In this document: positions 46,938 to 55,741 of the stretch, one piece after another
How the letters are laid out: each line of letters begins with the position of its first letter
Position numbering within the stretch: the stretch's first letter is position 1
Assembly (NCBI RefSeq): GCF_900114265.1
Contig: NZ_FPKV01000002.1
Coordinates: forward strand, 310,001 to 374,000
Direction of reading: 5' to 3'
From: Flaviramulus basaltis
GTDB taxonomy: Bacteria; Bacteroidota; Bacteroidia; Flavobacteriales; Flavobacteriaceae
Length of the DNA stretch: 64,000 nucleotides
Position numbers and translations under genes: made by a program
The notes under the pieces: model-generated
Told to the model about the DNA's origin: nothing
The model's input: only the letters and a program-made list of their open reading frames with translations
The model's database searches: none

Positions 46938-47423
46938 CTATTTAACAAACCTATTATGCCAGCTCTCGCTTGCAGGTACTTCCCAATTTTCGTTAAATTC
47001 TGCAATATTATTAACTAAATTATTAAATACTATGGTGTTTTTGGAGACGGCTTTATCTTTTGCCATTTTTCTAAAATCGGTAAGTGTTTTGTAAGCGACA
47101 TACTCGCCTTGTTTATAAGACACGTTCATTTTATCCATTAAATCAACATTGTATTCTTTTTCTAATTGCTGAATAAAATGCACAGAAGCATCGATAGAAC
47201 AACCTGTAGCTGTATTCATTTTTTGATTTAATGCAATAACAATAAATCGTTTATATTTTATAATGTAACCTGATTGCAAATCACTACCATGAGCTGTCCA
47301 ATTTTCTATAAAGGTGTCAAGTTTAGCTTGGATTTCTTCAAGTTCTTGTTCTGTAAATGAACGATTTGCTTGATATATCCAAACTCGTGATTCTTCTGGT
47401 AATGTATTAAAAGGTACTATCAT
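46938..47423 (-). CDS. Conserved Bacteroidota protein (often misnamed 'ABC transporter ATPase')
   Basis: 161 aa. It resembles a small family in Bacteroidota with PEESRVWIYQANRSFTEQE at the start and IALNQKMNTATGCSIDASVHFI in the middle. Databases often call it an ABC transporter ATPase, but no Walker A, signature or Walker B motif is present, so that name is not supported. No signal peptide. Its ATG shares 1 nt with the stop of the upstream gene (TAATG), suggesting coupling. Function unknown. Confidence 0.82.
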   Translation of the reverse strand: MIVPFNTLPEESRVWIYQANRSFTEQELEEIQAKLDTFIENWTAHGSDLQSGYIIKYKRFIVIALNQKMNTATGCSIDASVHFIQQLEKEYNVDLMDKMNVSYKQGEYVAYKTLTDFRKMAKDKAVSKNTIVFNNLVNNIAEFNENWEVPASESWHNRFVK

Positions 47424-48013
47424 TATTTTTTAATAATATCTGTTATAATTTTTGTAGAAATAAATTTGTTTGATTTAGGATAAAATAAATCTGCTTCATA
47501 ATAATAAACCTCTATTTCTTGAGAATTTTCTATTAATTTATTTGTAATTAAATTGACATTTTTAAAGTAATCTAAAACTACCAATTCAAATGTTTTATCA
47601 TTAGAATCTTTAATAAAAATAGTATAAAAAGCATCTATTAAAAATCCATTATAAATACCTTTTACTGAGCTATCATTTTTTTCCACCTCGTCTGAATCAT
47701 CATGGTTTTCACCTAACTTTGAAATAATTTCAGTGCAAAATTCAAGCATTTTCAACGCAATTTCTTCACCAAATTTCTCCATTTGGGCATTGTCTTGAAA
47801 ATCTAACCTTTGGTTTTCTGGAAACTCACCAATGTGTTTATTATAACTTTCAAGCATACATAAACCAAATTTTAATTCCAAATCTGAACTATTTAAGGCA
47901 TCTAAATCTAATTTTGAAGTACATTCACAAGTTTCTTTTGCTATTATTTCTTTAACATCTTGGGAAAATGCATGAGCACTTATGAATAGAAAAAATAAAA
48001 CAATTTTTCTCAT
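47423..48013 (-). CDS. Exported hypothetical protein
   Basis: 196 aa. Signal peptide (IVLFFLFISAHAFSQ), then a helical segment with three Cys (KETCECTSKL and FGLCMLES) that could form disulfides, a central acidic linker, and a C-terminal beta-rich region (VEVYYYEADLFYP). I do not recognise a characterised family. Lies between the Fe-S pair and the small conserved gene on the same strand, with overlapping stop/start to the latter. Confidence 0.72.
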   Translation of the reverse strand: MRKIVLFFLFISAHAFSQDVKEIIAKETCECTSKLDLDALNSSDLELKFGLCMLESYNKHIGEFPENQRLDFQDNAQMEKFGEEIALKMLEFCTEIISKLGENHDDSDEVEKNDSSVKGIYNGFLIDAFYTIFIKDSNDKTFELVVLDYFKNVNLITNKLIENSQEIEVYYYEADLFYPKSNKFISTKIITDIIKK

Positions 48014-48081
48014 AGGTCTTTTTATTTATTGGTTAGCATGAAACAATATTTATGATTTTTTATGCAGTAAACATCACTATA

Positions 48082-48873
48082 TTATAAATCTTGAGCATTG
48101 GCTATTAATTCGGCAATATCCATAACAGCAACATCGCTTTCTTTTTCTTTGGCTTTTACACCATCAGTCATCATCGTATTACAAAACGGGCAACCTGCAG
48201 CAATTATTTCTGGTTTAACATCTAAAGCTTGTTCTGTTCGCTCTACGTTAACATCTTTATCACCTTTTTCAGGCTCTTTAAACATTTGTGCACCTCCTGC
48301 TCCACAACAAAGCCCATTACGTCTGCAGTTTTTCATTTCAACTAATTCAGCTTCTAATTTCTGAATGAGTTCTCGTGGTGCCTCATAAACATTATTAGCT
48401 CTTCCTAAATAACACGGATCGTGAAACGTAATACGCTTACCTTTAAATTTACCTCCTTCAATGGTTAATCGACCTTCATCTAGCAACGTTTTTAAAAACT
48501 GTGTATGATGCATGACTTCATAATTACCACCAAGTTCTGGGTATTCATTTTTAATGGTATTAAAACAATGCGGACAAGCAGTTACAATCTTTTTAACTTC
48601 GTAAGCATTAAGAACTTCTATATTAGTTACTGCCTGCATTTGAAATAAAAATTCATTTCCAGATCGTTTTGCCGGATCACCTGTACAACTTTCTTCTGTA
48701 CCAAGAACAGCAAATTCTACGTTAGCTCTATTTAAAAGTTTCACAAATGCTTTTGTGATTTTTTTTGCTCTATCATCAAAACTTCCAGCACATCCAACCC
48801 AAAATAACACCTCGGGTTGCTTGCCTTGAGCCATATATTCTGCCATTGTTGGCACTTTAATTGTTTCGCTCAT
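48082..48873 (-). CDS. HdrB-like CCG-domain Fe-S protein
   Basis: 263 aa. Two cysteine-rich CCG domains are seen: CAGSFDDR with CPHCFNTIKNEYP, and DPCYLGRANNVYE with GLCCGAGGAQM and GCPFCNTMM. This fold binds noncubane or 4Fe-4S clusters in heterodisulfide reductase HdrB and in LldE/GlpC-type proteins. It follows the membrane HdrC/E-like gene by 46 nt, so the two form a probable complex moving electrons between the membrane and a soluble partner. The natural electron donor is not evident. Confidence 0.9.
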   Translation of the reverse strand: MSETIKVPTMAEYMAQGKQPEVLFWVGCAGSFDDRAKKITKAFVKLLNRANVEFAVLGTEESCTGDPAKRSGNEFLFQMQAVTNIEVLNAYEVKKIVTACPHCFNTIKNEYPELGGNYEVMHHTQFLKTLLDEGRLTIEGGKFKGKRITFHDPCYLGRANNVYEAPRELIQKLEAELVEMKNCRRNGLCCGAGGAQMFKEPEKGDKDVNVERTEQALDVKPEIIAAGCPFCNTMMTDGVKAKEKESDVAVMDIAELIANAQDL

Positions 48874-48919
48874 TTTCTATCTTGATTTTTTGATTTATAA
48901 AATTTAAACACATTATAAA

Positions 48920-50233
48920 CTATTCGTTTTTCCAGTTTAATCTATCCATTTGGTTGTAAGGCCATGGCGCACCATTATTTTCAATATTGGTCATCATGTT
49001 ATTTAATTCTACTGGTGCAGCAGACTGCTCCATAACTAAATAACGACGCATTTCCATAATGATTGATAACGGATCGATACTTACTGGACAAGCTTCAACG
49101 CATGCATTACATGAGGTACATGCCCATAATTCTTCCCGAGTTATATAATTATCTAGAAGTTGTTTTCCATCTTCTTTAAACTCACCTTTATTAGCATCTA
49201 TATTTTTACCAACTTCTTCTAGACGATCTCTAGTATCCATCATTATTTTTCTAGGCGATAGCTTTTTGCCAGTTTGATTTGCAGGACATTCGCTAGTGCA
49301 ACGTCCACACTCAGTACAAGTATAGGCGTTTAGTAAACTAACCCAACTTAAATCTTGAACATCGCTAGCTCCAAACTTTGCTGGCATTTCGCCTTCGGTT
49401 CCTTCTGCTGGTGCAGCAAATGGATCGATGTTTGGATCCATCATCATTTTTACTTCTTTAGTAACAGCTTCAACATTATTAAACTGCCCTTTTGGAGTTA
49501 ATTTACCATAATACGTGTTTGGAAACGCTAATAATATGTGAAGATGTTTTGAGTAGTACAAATAGTTTAAGAATATTAAAATACCAACTATATGTGCCCA
49601 CCAAGCTCCTCTTTCTATAATATGTATTGCGTTTTCTGATAAACCAGAAAATAATGGCGCTATATATTGACTGACTATATTACCCGAATTCATGTCTTGA
49701 AAATGAATATCTGTTGCATTCATTACCAAAAACAGTGTCATTAAAACCATTTCGAAGTACAAAATATAATTAGCATCGTTTTTTGGCCAACTTGTCATTT
49801 CGCTTTTCCAAAAACGTTTTAATTTCATAATGTTTCTACGAATCCAAAATAGAATTACCGATATAAACACTAAAGCAGCCAAAACTTCGAAACTTCCAAT
49901 TAAAAAACTATATAAGGAAATAGGTAAAACTGTTAAGCCAATTCTATGTGTACCAAAAACACCATCTATTATAATTTCTAAAACTTCAATATTTATAATT
50001 ATAAAACCAACATAAACGATAACATGTAAAAATCCAGCAATAGGGCGGCGTACCATTTTACTTTGTCCTAAGGCTATCAAAGCCATGTTTTTTAAACGCT
50101 GTGATTTATTATCACTAACATCTACATCTTGTCCTAACTTTATATTACGGAATAGTTTTTTTACATTTTTTACAAAAAAACCAATACCAAAAGTTAGTAT
50201 AACAATGAAGATTATATTCGCGATGTAATTCAT
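48920..50233 (-). CDS. Membrane-bound Fe-S oxidoreductase, HdrC/NarI-like fusion
   Basis: 437 aa. The first 240 residues or so hold five or six transmembrane segments with His residues typical of a cytochrome b/NarI-like subunit (GFLHVIVYVGF, GAWWAHIVGIL). The C-terminal part has two 4Fe-4S motifs, CTECGRCTSECPANQTG and CTSCNACVEACPVSID. It pairs with the CCG protein at 48082. The arrangement looks like HdrDE or a menaquinone-linked oxidoreductase; substrate unknown. Preceded by the MlaD-type gene at 18 nt. Confidence 0.92.
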   Translation of the reverse strand: MNYIANIIFIVILTFGIGFFVKNVKKLFRNIKLGQDVDVSDNKSQRLKNMALIALGQSKMVRRPIAGFLHVIVYVGFIIINIEVLEIIIDGVFGTHRIGLTVLPISLYSFLIGSFEVLAALVFISVILFWIRRNIMKLKRFWKSEMTSWPKNDANYILYFEMVLMTLFLVMNATDIHFQDMNSGNIVSQYIAPLFSGLSENAIHIIERGAWWAHIVGILIFLNYLYYSKHLHILLAFPNTYYGKLTPKGQFNNVEAVTKEVKMMMDPNIDPFAAPAEGTEGEMPAKFGASDVQDLSWVSLLNAYTCTECGRCTSECPANQTGKKLSPRKIMMDTRDRLEEVGKNIDANKGEFKEDGKQLLDNYITREELWACTSCNACVEACPVSIDPLSIIMEMRRYLVMEQSAAPVELNNMMTNIENNGAPWPYNQMDRLNWKNE

Positions 50234-50251
50234 ACTATATTTTAGTTTAGC

Positions 50252-51199
50252 TTAGTTTTTAATTTCGTTACCTTCTGCATCATACTGCTTTGCTTTTTTA
50301 CCAAACAAAGAAAAATGCACGTAACGTTTTGGATTTAGCTTCATATCCTCTAGTAATTGCTCTAACTGTAAAGTTGCACCTTCTAAATTATTGTACAAAC
50401 CTTCATCTTTAAGCAACTTTCCTATTGAGCCCTCACCATTATTAACTTTCTCTAACAAACCGTTTAAATTTGTTAATGTTGTTTTTAAAGTTTCAACAGT
50501 ATTGCCAATGTTAGCATCTTTTAATTCATCTGTCATTAATGCTAAATCATTACTAGTAGTTTTAAATTTTTCAAGAATTTCAGCAATTTTATCATCATTT
50601 TGAGCAATTAAACCATTAACAGAATTTGAAGTATTTTTAAATGACTTAAGTGTTTCGTTTAGTTCTTTAATTGTGGCTTTAAGTCCTTTTGAAGATTCGT
50701 CTGTTACCAATTTATTTAAACTAGACATTAATGTATCTGTTGATTTTAATGTTGAATTTAAATCGGTACTTAATCCAGAGAAATTTTTTGATAGACTTGT
50801 TACAAGACCTACTTCAACCTCAGATTGTAGAATATCACCAGGTTTAGCCATTTCACCTTCATCACTTACAATAATAGCCAAACCATTACCGCCCATTAAG
50901 CCGGTTTCGTACATTCTAACAATACTATTTTTTGAAAACTTTAGTTGTTCGTTTACAAAAAAAGCAACTCTAGTCTTTCCTGTTTTATAGTCGTATATAA
51001 TGTCTGTAATCTTACCTACCGAATTACCTTTAACAGTAACTAGAGATGATTTACTTAACGCATTATAATTAAACTCTGTGTAATAAATATTGGTGGATTC
51101 TAAAAGGTTTTTACCTTTTAAATAACTAAAACCAAAAATAAAAAGGATGATTCCTAATAATACCAGTATGCCTGTTTTAACTTCTTTTGATATCTTCAA
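50252..51199 (-). CDS. MlaD family (MCE domain) protein
   Basis: 315 aa. An N-terminal transmembrane anchor (TGILVLLGIILFIFGFSYL) is followed by the MCE domain (STNIYYTEFNYNALSKSSLVTVKGNSVG, residues 35-110). A long helical region rich in Thr, Leu and Asn comes next (about 130-280). MlaD-type proteins form hexamers carrying phospholipids between the membranes. No MlaE/MlaF permease or ATPase is in the adjoining genes. It sits between the amidase (50 nt upstream) and the Fe-S gene. Confidence 0.93.
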   Translation of the reverse strand: MKISKEVKTGILVLLGIILFIFGFSYLKGKNLLESTNIYYTEFNYNALSKSSLVTVKGNSVGKITDIIYDYKTGKTRVAFFVNEQLKFSKNSIVRMYETGLMGGNGLAIIVSDEGEMAKPGDILQSEVEVGLVTSLSKNFSGLSTDLNSTLKSTDTLMSSLNKLVTDESSKGLKATIKELNETLKSFKNTSNSVNGLIAQNDDKIAEILEKFKTTSNDLALMTDELKDANIGNTVETLKTTLTNLNGLLEKVNNGEGSIGKLLKDEGLYNNLEGATLQLEQLLEDMKLNPKRYVHFSLFGKKAKQYDAEGNEIKN

Positions 51200-51249
51200 A
51201 ATAAATGTGTTTGAAAAACAAATTTAATATAAATTTAAAAAGAACTGGT

Positions 51250-52371
51250 CTAATTAGCAGTTGATTTTATGGCATCAATTAATGCTATTTTTTTTCCATC
51301 TTTATAAGCGACTATAAAACAGGAGGTATAACCTTTTTTTCTAGCTTCGTCTTCTAGTGTTTTAGTTTCTTGATAATTAGTTGTATTACCATAAAAATAT
51401 TTATAAAGATTACCTTCTTTTAATCTAGAAATAGTTTCTAATCCTTTAAAATTATAAGGTTTTGTTTCAAGTGCTTTTGAACTGGCTGCTATTTGAATTT
51501 TAAACACAACATCACTTATACTTTGAGTTGTATCATCTTCAAATTCATTTATTTCCTCAATATCATCATCAACACTGTAATCATTCCCTATATTTTCATC
51601 TAAACGCTTTTTATATTCAAGAATAGCATTAACAATGGCAGTAGACATTTCATTTTGTCCATTTTTAGAATTCAAATAAGCGCCTTCATTTTTATTAGTT
51701 AAAAATCCTAACTCTATTAAAACACTTGGCATTACTGTTTGATGTAATACTATAAAACCTGCCTGCTTAACTTTTCGATTTTTTCGATTTAATTTATTAG
51801 AAAAATTATTTTGAATTAAGCTTGCTAATTGTATGCTCTGGTCTAGATACTCCTCTAAACTCACAAGAATACTCATTACAGATTCTGGTGAATTAGGATC
51901 GAAACCGGCATAATTTTTTTCATAATCATCCTCAAGGAAAATTACGGAATTTTCTTTTTTAGCAACCTCAAAATTTGTTTGGTTTCTATGTGTTCCTAAA
52001 ACAAATGTTCCCGCTCCATAGGCTTGACTTGTATGCGAATCACAATGAACAGAGACAAATAAGTCTGCATTTGCTTTGTTTGCAATTTTCCCTCTTACAA
52101 ATAAATCTACAAAAACATCACTTTTACGTGTGTAAAGAACCTTAATGTTTGGGTTCTTTTCTAATTCCTTCCCTATTGCTAAAACTACTTTAAGAGCAAT
52201 ATCTTTTTCTCTGTACCCATTTCCTAAATTCCCAGGATCTTTACCGCCATGCCCAGCATCTAAAACAACAACAAACTCTTTTGAATGCTTAATTTCGCTT
52301 TTGTTTATAAATGAAGAAAATATTAATACTAGTATTGCACATACGAAAAGTAATAGTCCTTTCGTTTTCAT
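51250..52371 (-). CDS. N-acetylmuramoyl-L-alanine amidase with C-terminal SPOR-like domain
   Basis: About 373 aa from ATG 52371, chosen over a start 33 nt earlier since it begins the signal peptide (LLLFVCAILVLIFSSF). The Amidase_3 domain has the zinc motifs VVLDAGHGGKDPGN, a Glu in YREKDI and SVHCDSHTS, with a catalytic Glu in VLIELGFLTN. The last 75 residues are SPOR-like (FKIQIAASSKAL, GNLYKYFYGN, ARKKGYTSCFIVAY). It cleaves the amide between muramic acid and the peptide stem during cell division or wall turnover. Divergent from lptD. Confidence 0.95.
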   Translation of the reverse strand: MKTKGLLLFVCAILVLIFSSFINKSEIKHSKEFVVVLDAGHGGKDPGNLGNGYREKDIALKVVLAIGKELEKNPNIKVLYTRKSDVFVDLFVRGKIANKANADLFVSVHCDSHTSQAYGAGTFVLGTHRNQTNFEVAKKENSVIFLEDDYEKNYAGFDPNSPESVMSILVSLEEYLDQSIQLASLIQNNFSNKLNRKNRKVKQAGFIVLHQTVMPSVLIELGFLTNKNEGAYLNSKNGQNEMSTAIVNAILEYKKRLDENIGNDYSVDDDIEEINEFEDDTTQSISDVVFKIQIAASSKALETKPYNFKGLETISRLKEGNLYKYFYGNTTNYQETKTLEDEARKKGYTSCFIVAYKDGKKIALIDAIKSTAN

Positions 52372-52564
52372 TTCGTAAATATTGTTTTTTTTAATCAATC
52401 TCATATAATATCCAGATACATCATTTTAATGAAAATTTTTTAAACATACGTGTTTGATAAGGGTTTAACGATTAAAAAACTTAGTTTATTACCCTTTGAA
52501 ATTGACTAGAGTTTTAATTTAAAATTTTTAATTAAATATTAAATCAATCCCAAAAAAATATATG

Positions 52565-52572
52565 TAATTTTG
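52565..52572 (+). promoter_or_regulatory. Promoter -7 box of lptD (TAATTTTG)
   Basis: TAATTTTG matches TAnnTTTG. It overlaps a possible TTG start at 52570, so transcription should begin about 7 nt further on and translation at the later TTG 52621. No -33 TTG was found. Confidence 0.5.
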
Positions 52573-52620
52573 GCTTTTCAAAAACCGAGCCATACTTTTA
52601 CAAAAATACATTTAAAAGCG

Positions 52621-55326
52621 TTGCGTACAAACAACTTTAAAATACTTTTTGCATTAAGTTTTACAGTGTTTATTAACACGTTAAGCTTCGCGCAAGATAT
52701 TCCTAAAAAAGGAAAAACGATTGCTCCAAGTGTAAAAGACAGCTTAGTGATTAGCTCTGATAGTCTTTCTATTCCCGAAATATCAGAAAAGAGTCAAGAT
52801 TCAACTTTAACAGATTCTGTAAAGCCAAAGAAAGATCTTTTAGAACATATTGTTAAATACCACGCCAAAGATTATACAAGATTCAGTCAAAAAAACCAAA
52901 AGCTATATTTATACAATGAAGCCACTATAGATTACGGCGATATGAATATAAAGGCTGGTAACATAACCATTGATTATACAAAAAATACGGTTTACGCTAA
53001 AGGGATTACAGACTCCATTGAAGGTTACACGCAAAAACCTGTTTTTACTCAAGGAAGTAATGTAGTTGAACCAGATTCTATTGTTTTTAATACTGAAAGC
53101 AAAAAAGCACTTATTTATAATTCTAAAACAGAACAAGGAGAAGGTACTGTTATAGCATCAATAACTAAAAAAGAAAACGATTCGGTTTACTTTTTAAAGA
53201 ATGCAAAATATACCACTTCAGAAAATCTAGAAGACCCAGAATATTACATAAAACTTAGAAAAGCTAAAATTGTACCAGGCAAAAAAATTGTAACTGGCTT
53301 AGCTAATCTATTTATATATGATGTGCCAACTCCATTAGGATTACCTTTTGGCTTTTTTCCACAAAGTGAAAAACAAACTTCTGGAGTCATTATACCAAGT
53401 TTTGGTGAACAAAACGACCGTGGCTTCTTTTTACAAAACGGTGGTTATTATTTTGCTATAAGCGATTATGTTGATTTAGCCGTTTTAGGTGATTATTACA
53501 CCAATGGTAGTTATGGAACCCGATTAGAAAGTACTTATGCAAAACGTTATCGCTTTAGAGGTAATGTAGGTTTTAGATACGAAAATCTAATTACTAGCGA
53601 ACGTGGTTTCCCAGATTATGCGAGAAATACTATATATAATTTACGCTGGTCGCATAGTCAAGATTCAAAAGCAAATCCAAGTTCTCGTTTTTCTGCTTCG
53701 GTAAACTTAGGAAGTAGCACTTATTATCGTAGTTCTGTAAATCAAGTAAATTCTGGTGCCTTTTTAAATAACACCTTATCATCTTCAGTTTCTTATTCTA
53801 AGTCATTTGAAGGTGAACCCCAAGTTAATGTAAGTTTAACTGCTACACATTCTCAAAATACGAATACGGAAACCATAAACATGACGCTTCCTACATTTCA
53901 AGGGAGTGTTGGCAGAATATACCCTTTAGCATCAAAAGAAGGTTCTAAAAAAGGGATTATTCAAAACATTAATTTGCAATATAATTTACGTGCCGAAAAT
54001 AGAATTCAAACAACCGATTCTTTATTCTTCAAAAAAGAAATGTTTGATGATGCTAAAGCTGGTTTTCAACACACTATTCCGTTAAGTACTAACTTTAAAG
54101 TATTTAAATATTTTAGTATGAGTGCGAGTACTAATTATAATGAAGTTTGGACTTTTAAAACTATAGATAAAACTTTTGATCCCGTTGATAGAAAAGCTGT
54201 AACAACAACAGTAAATGGGTTTGATACGTTTAGAACTTATAACTTTAGTACAAGTATTGGAACTACCATTTACGGTATGTTTGACTTTGAAAAAGAAGGA
54301 AAAGATCCTAAAATACAAAAGATTAGGCATGTTATGAGGCCTTCAATTAGTTATAATATTAATCCAGCTTTTGATAAATATTATGATTCTTATGAGGTTA
54401 TTAGTGCAGATGGGCTAACAACTAGCGAAGTAGATTATTCTCGTTTTGAACAAGGTATTTTTGGGAGTCCGAACAAGAATTTCTCAAGTTCCATGGGTAT
54501 TTCCGTTTCTAATAATCTTGAAGCAAAAGTTAGAGATAAAGACAGTACCGCTACAGAGCCTAAAAAAATCATTTTATTAAACAACTTAAACTTCTCTACT
54601 TCATATAATTTTGCTGGTGATTCTTTACAATGGAGCCCTGTAAGAATGAGTGGTGGTACGCAACTTTTTAAAAACAAAATGAGTGTTAACTTTGGTGCAA
54701 CTCTAGATCCTTATGCCTTAGACAATAACAATAATAGAATTGACAAATTCAATATTGATAATGGTGGTAGTCTTTTCAGGCTTACAAGTGCAAACCTTAC
54801 AGCTAGTTGGTCACTTTCTAGTAAAAAAGGTGATGGTGCTAATGATAAAGGCAAACAAAAAGGTATTGATGAAAACGTTAGAAGTGGTGGTCGTGATGAT
54901 GACTTATTTGGTATATCTGAAGATTTTGCAGATCAGCAAATAAAAAGTGATAAAAAAGATGAGGATGATGTACCTAGCGAGTTTTATAATTACAAAATTC
55001 CGTGGAACCTAAGAATAGCCTATGCTGTTAATTATTCGAATTCAAGGCGACAAAATGAAATTTCTTCTCACTCACTTATGTTTTCTGGTGATCTTGAATT
55101 ATCAGAAAAATGGTCTATTGGTGCTTCATCTGGTTACGATTTAAAAAACGCAGGATTCACCTATACACAATTACGTTTTGAACGTGATTTATTAAGTTGG
55201 AGAATGAATTTTAGTTGGATTCCTTTTAGTACAAGAACGTCTTGGAATTTCTTCATAGGTATAAAATCTAGTATTTTAAAAGATCTTAAATACGAAAAAA
55301 GAAGACAACCAGATATTCGATTGTAA
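52621..55326 (+). CDS. lptD: LPS-assembly protein LptD
   Basis: About 901 aa from TTG 52621. The open frame also includes TTG 52570, but that codon lies inside a promoter box; 52621 gives the signal peptide LRTNNFKILFALSFTVFINTLSFAQ. No in-frame ATG is suitable. The N-terminal beta-taco (OstA-like) part is seen in YLYNEATIDYGDMNIKAG and the following ladder. A large barrel follows from TPLGLPFGFFP to the C-terminus. LptD with LptE inserts lipopolysaccharide into the outer leaflet. A Lys/Asp-rich insert (about 750-800) is a loop specific to this group. RidA follows after 31 nt. Confidence 0.9.
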   Translation: MRTNNFKILFALSFTVFINTLSFAQDIPKKGKTIAPSVKDSLVISSDSLSIPEISEKSQDSTLTDSVKPKKDLLEHIVKYHAKDYTRFSQKNQKLYLYNEATIDYGDMNIKAGNITIDYTKNTVYAKGITDSIEGYTQKPVFTQGSNVVEPDSIVFNTESKKALIYNSKTEQGEGTVIASITKKENDSVYFLKNAKYTTSENLEDPEYYIKLRKAKIVPGKKIVTGLANLFIYDVPTPLGLPFGFFPQSEKQTSGVIIPSFGEQNDRGFFLQNGGYYFAISDYVDLAVLGDYYTNGSYGTRLESTYAKRYRFRGNVGFRYENLITSERGFPDYARNTIYNLRWSHSQDSKANPSSRFSASVNLGSSTYYRSSVNQVNSGAFLNNTLSSSVSYSKSFEGEPQVNVSLTATHSQNTNTETINMTLPTFQGSVGRIYPLASKEGSKKGIIQNINLQYNLRAENRIQTTDSLFFKKEMFDDAKAGFQHTIPLSTNFKVFKYFSMSASTNYNEVWTFKTIDKTFDPVDRKAVTTTVNGFDTFRTYNFSTSIGTTIYGMFDFEKEGKDPKIQKIRHVMRPSISYNINPAFDKYYDSYEVISADGLTTSEVDYSRFEQGIFGSPNKNFSSSMGISVSNNLEAKVRDKDSTATEPKKIILLNNLNFSTSYNFAGDSLQWSPVRMSGGTQLFKNKMSVNFGATLDPYALDNNNNRIDKFNIDNGGSLFRLTSANLTASWSLSSKKGDGANDKGKQKGIDENVRSGGRDDDLFGISEDFADQQIKSDKKDEDDVPSEFYNYKIPWNLRIAYAVNYSNSRRQNEISSHSLMFSGDLELSEKWSIGASSGYDLKNAGFTYTQLRFERDLLSWRMNFSWIPFSTRTSWNFFIGIKSSILKDLKYEKRRQPDIRL

Positions 55327-55357
55327 AATTTCAATCTTACATTTAAACATTAATAAA

Positions 55358-55738
55358 ATGAAAAAAATTATAACAACTCCAAATGCACCAGCTCCAATTG
55401 GTCCTTATAACCAAGCTGTTTTATCTGGAAATACACTTTATACTTCTGGTCAAATTGCATTCAACCCTAAAACAAATGAACTGGTTTTAGATGATATAAA
55501 AACAGAGACTAAACAAGTTATGGAAAATCTTAAAGCTGTTTTAGATGCTGCGAGTATGACTTTTAGCAATGTTGTGAAATCCTCTATTTTTATTAGTAAT
55601 ATGGATGATTTCGCATTAATTAATGAAGTGTATGGAAGCTATTTTGATGAGGCAAATGCTCCAGCACGCGAAACTGTACAAGTAGCAAGACTACCAAAAA
55701 ATGTTAATGTTGAAATTAGCATGATTGCTGTTAAATAA
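55358..55738 (+). CDS. ridA: RidA family reactive intermediate deaminase
   Basis: 126 aa, full length. Signatures are IGPYNQAVLSGNTLYTSGQIAF and the C-terminal substrate-arginine motif ARETVQVARLPKNVNVEI. RidA hydrolyses the enamine/imine intermediates made by PLP enzymes such as serine/threonine dehydratase. It lies 31 nt after lptD on the same strand and converges with the hybrid kinase gene (3-nt gap between stops). Confidence 0.95.
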   Translation: MKKIITTPNAPAPIGPYNQAVLSGNTLYTSGQIAFNPKTNELVLDDIKTETKQVMENLKAVLDAASMTFSNVVKSSIFISNMDDFALINEVYGSYFDEANAPARETVQVARLPKNVNVEISMIAVK

Positions 55739-55741
55739 ATA

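Noticed and set aside
52570-52620. Start of lptD at TTG 52570
   Set aside because: The codon lies inside the promoter box TAATTTTG, and the later TTG 52621 begins a proper signal peptide. The upstream residues may still be conserved in other species, so this is a preference and not proof.
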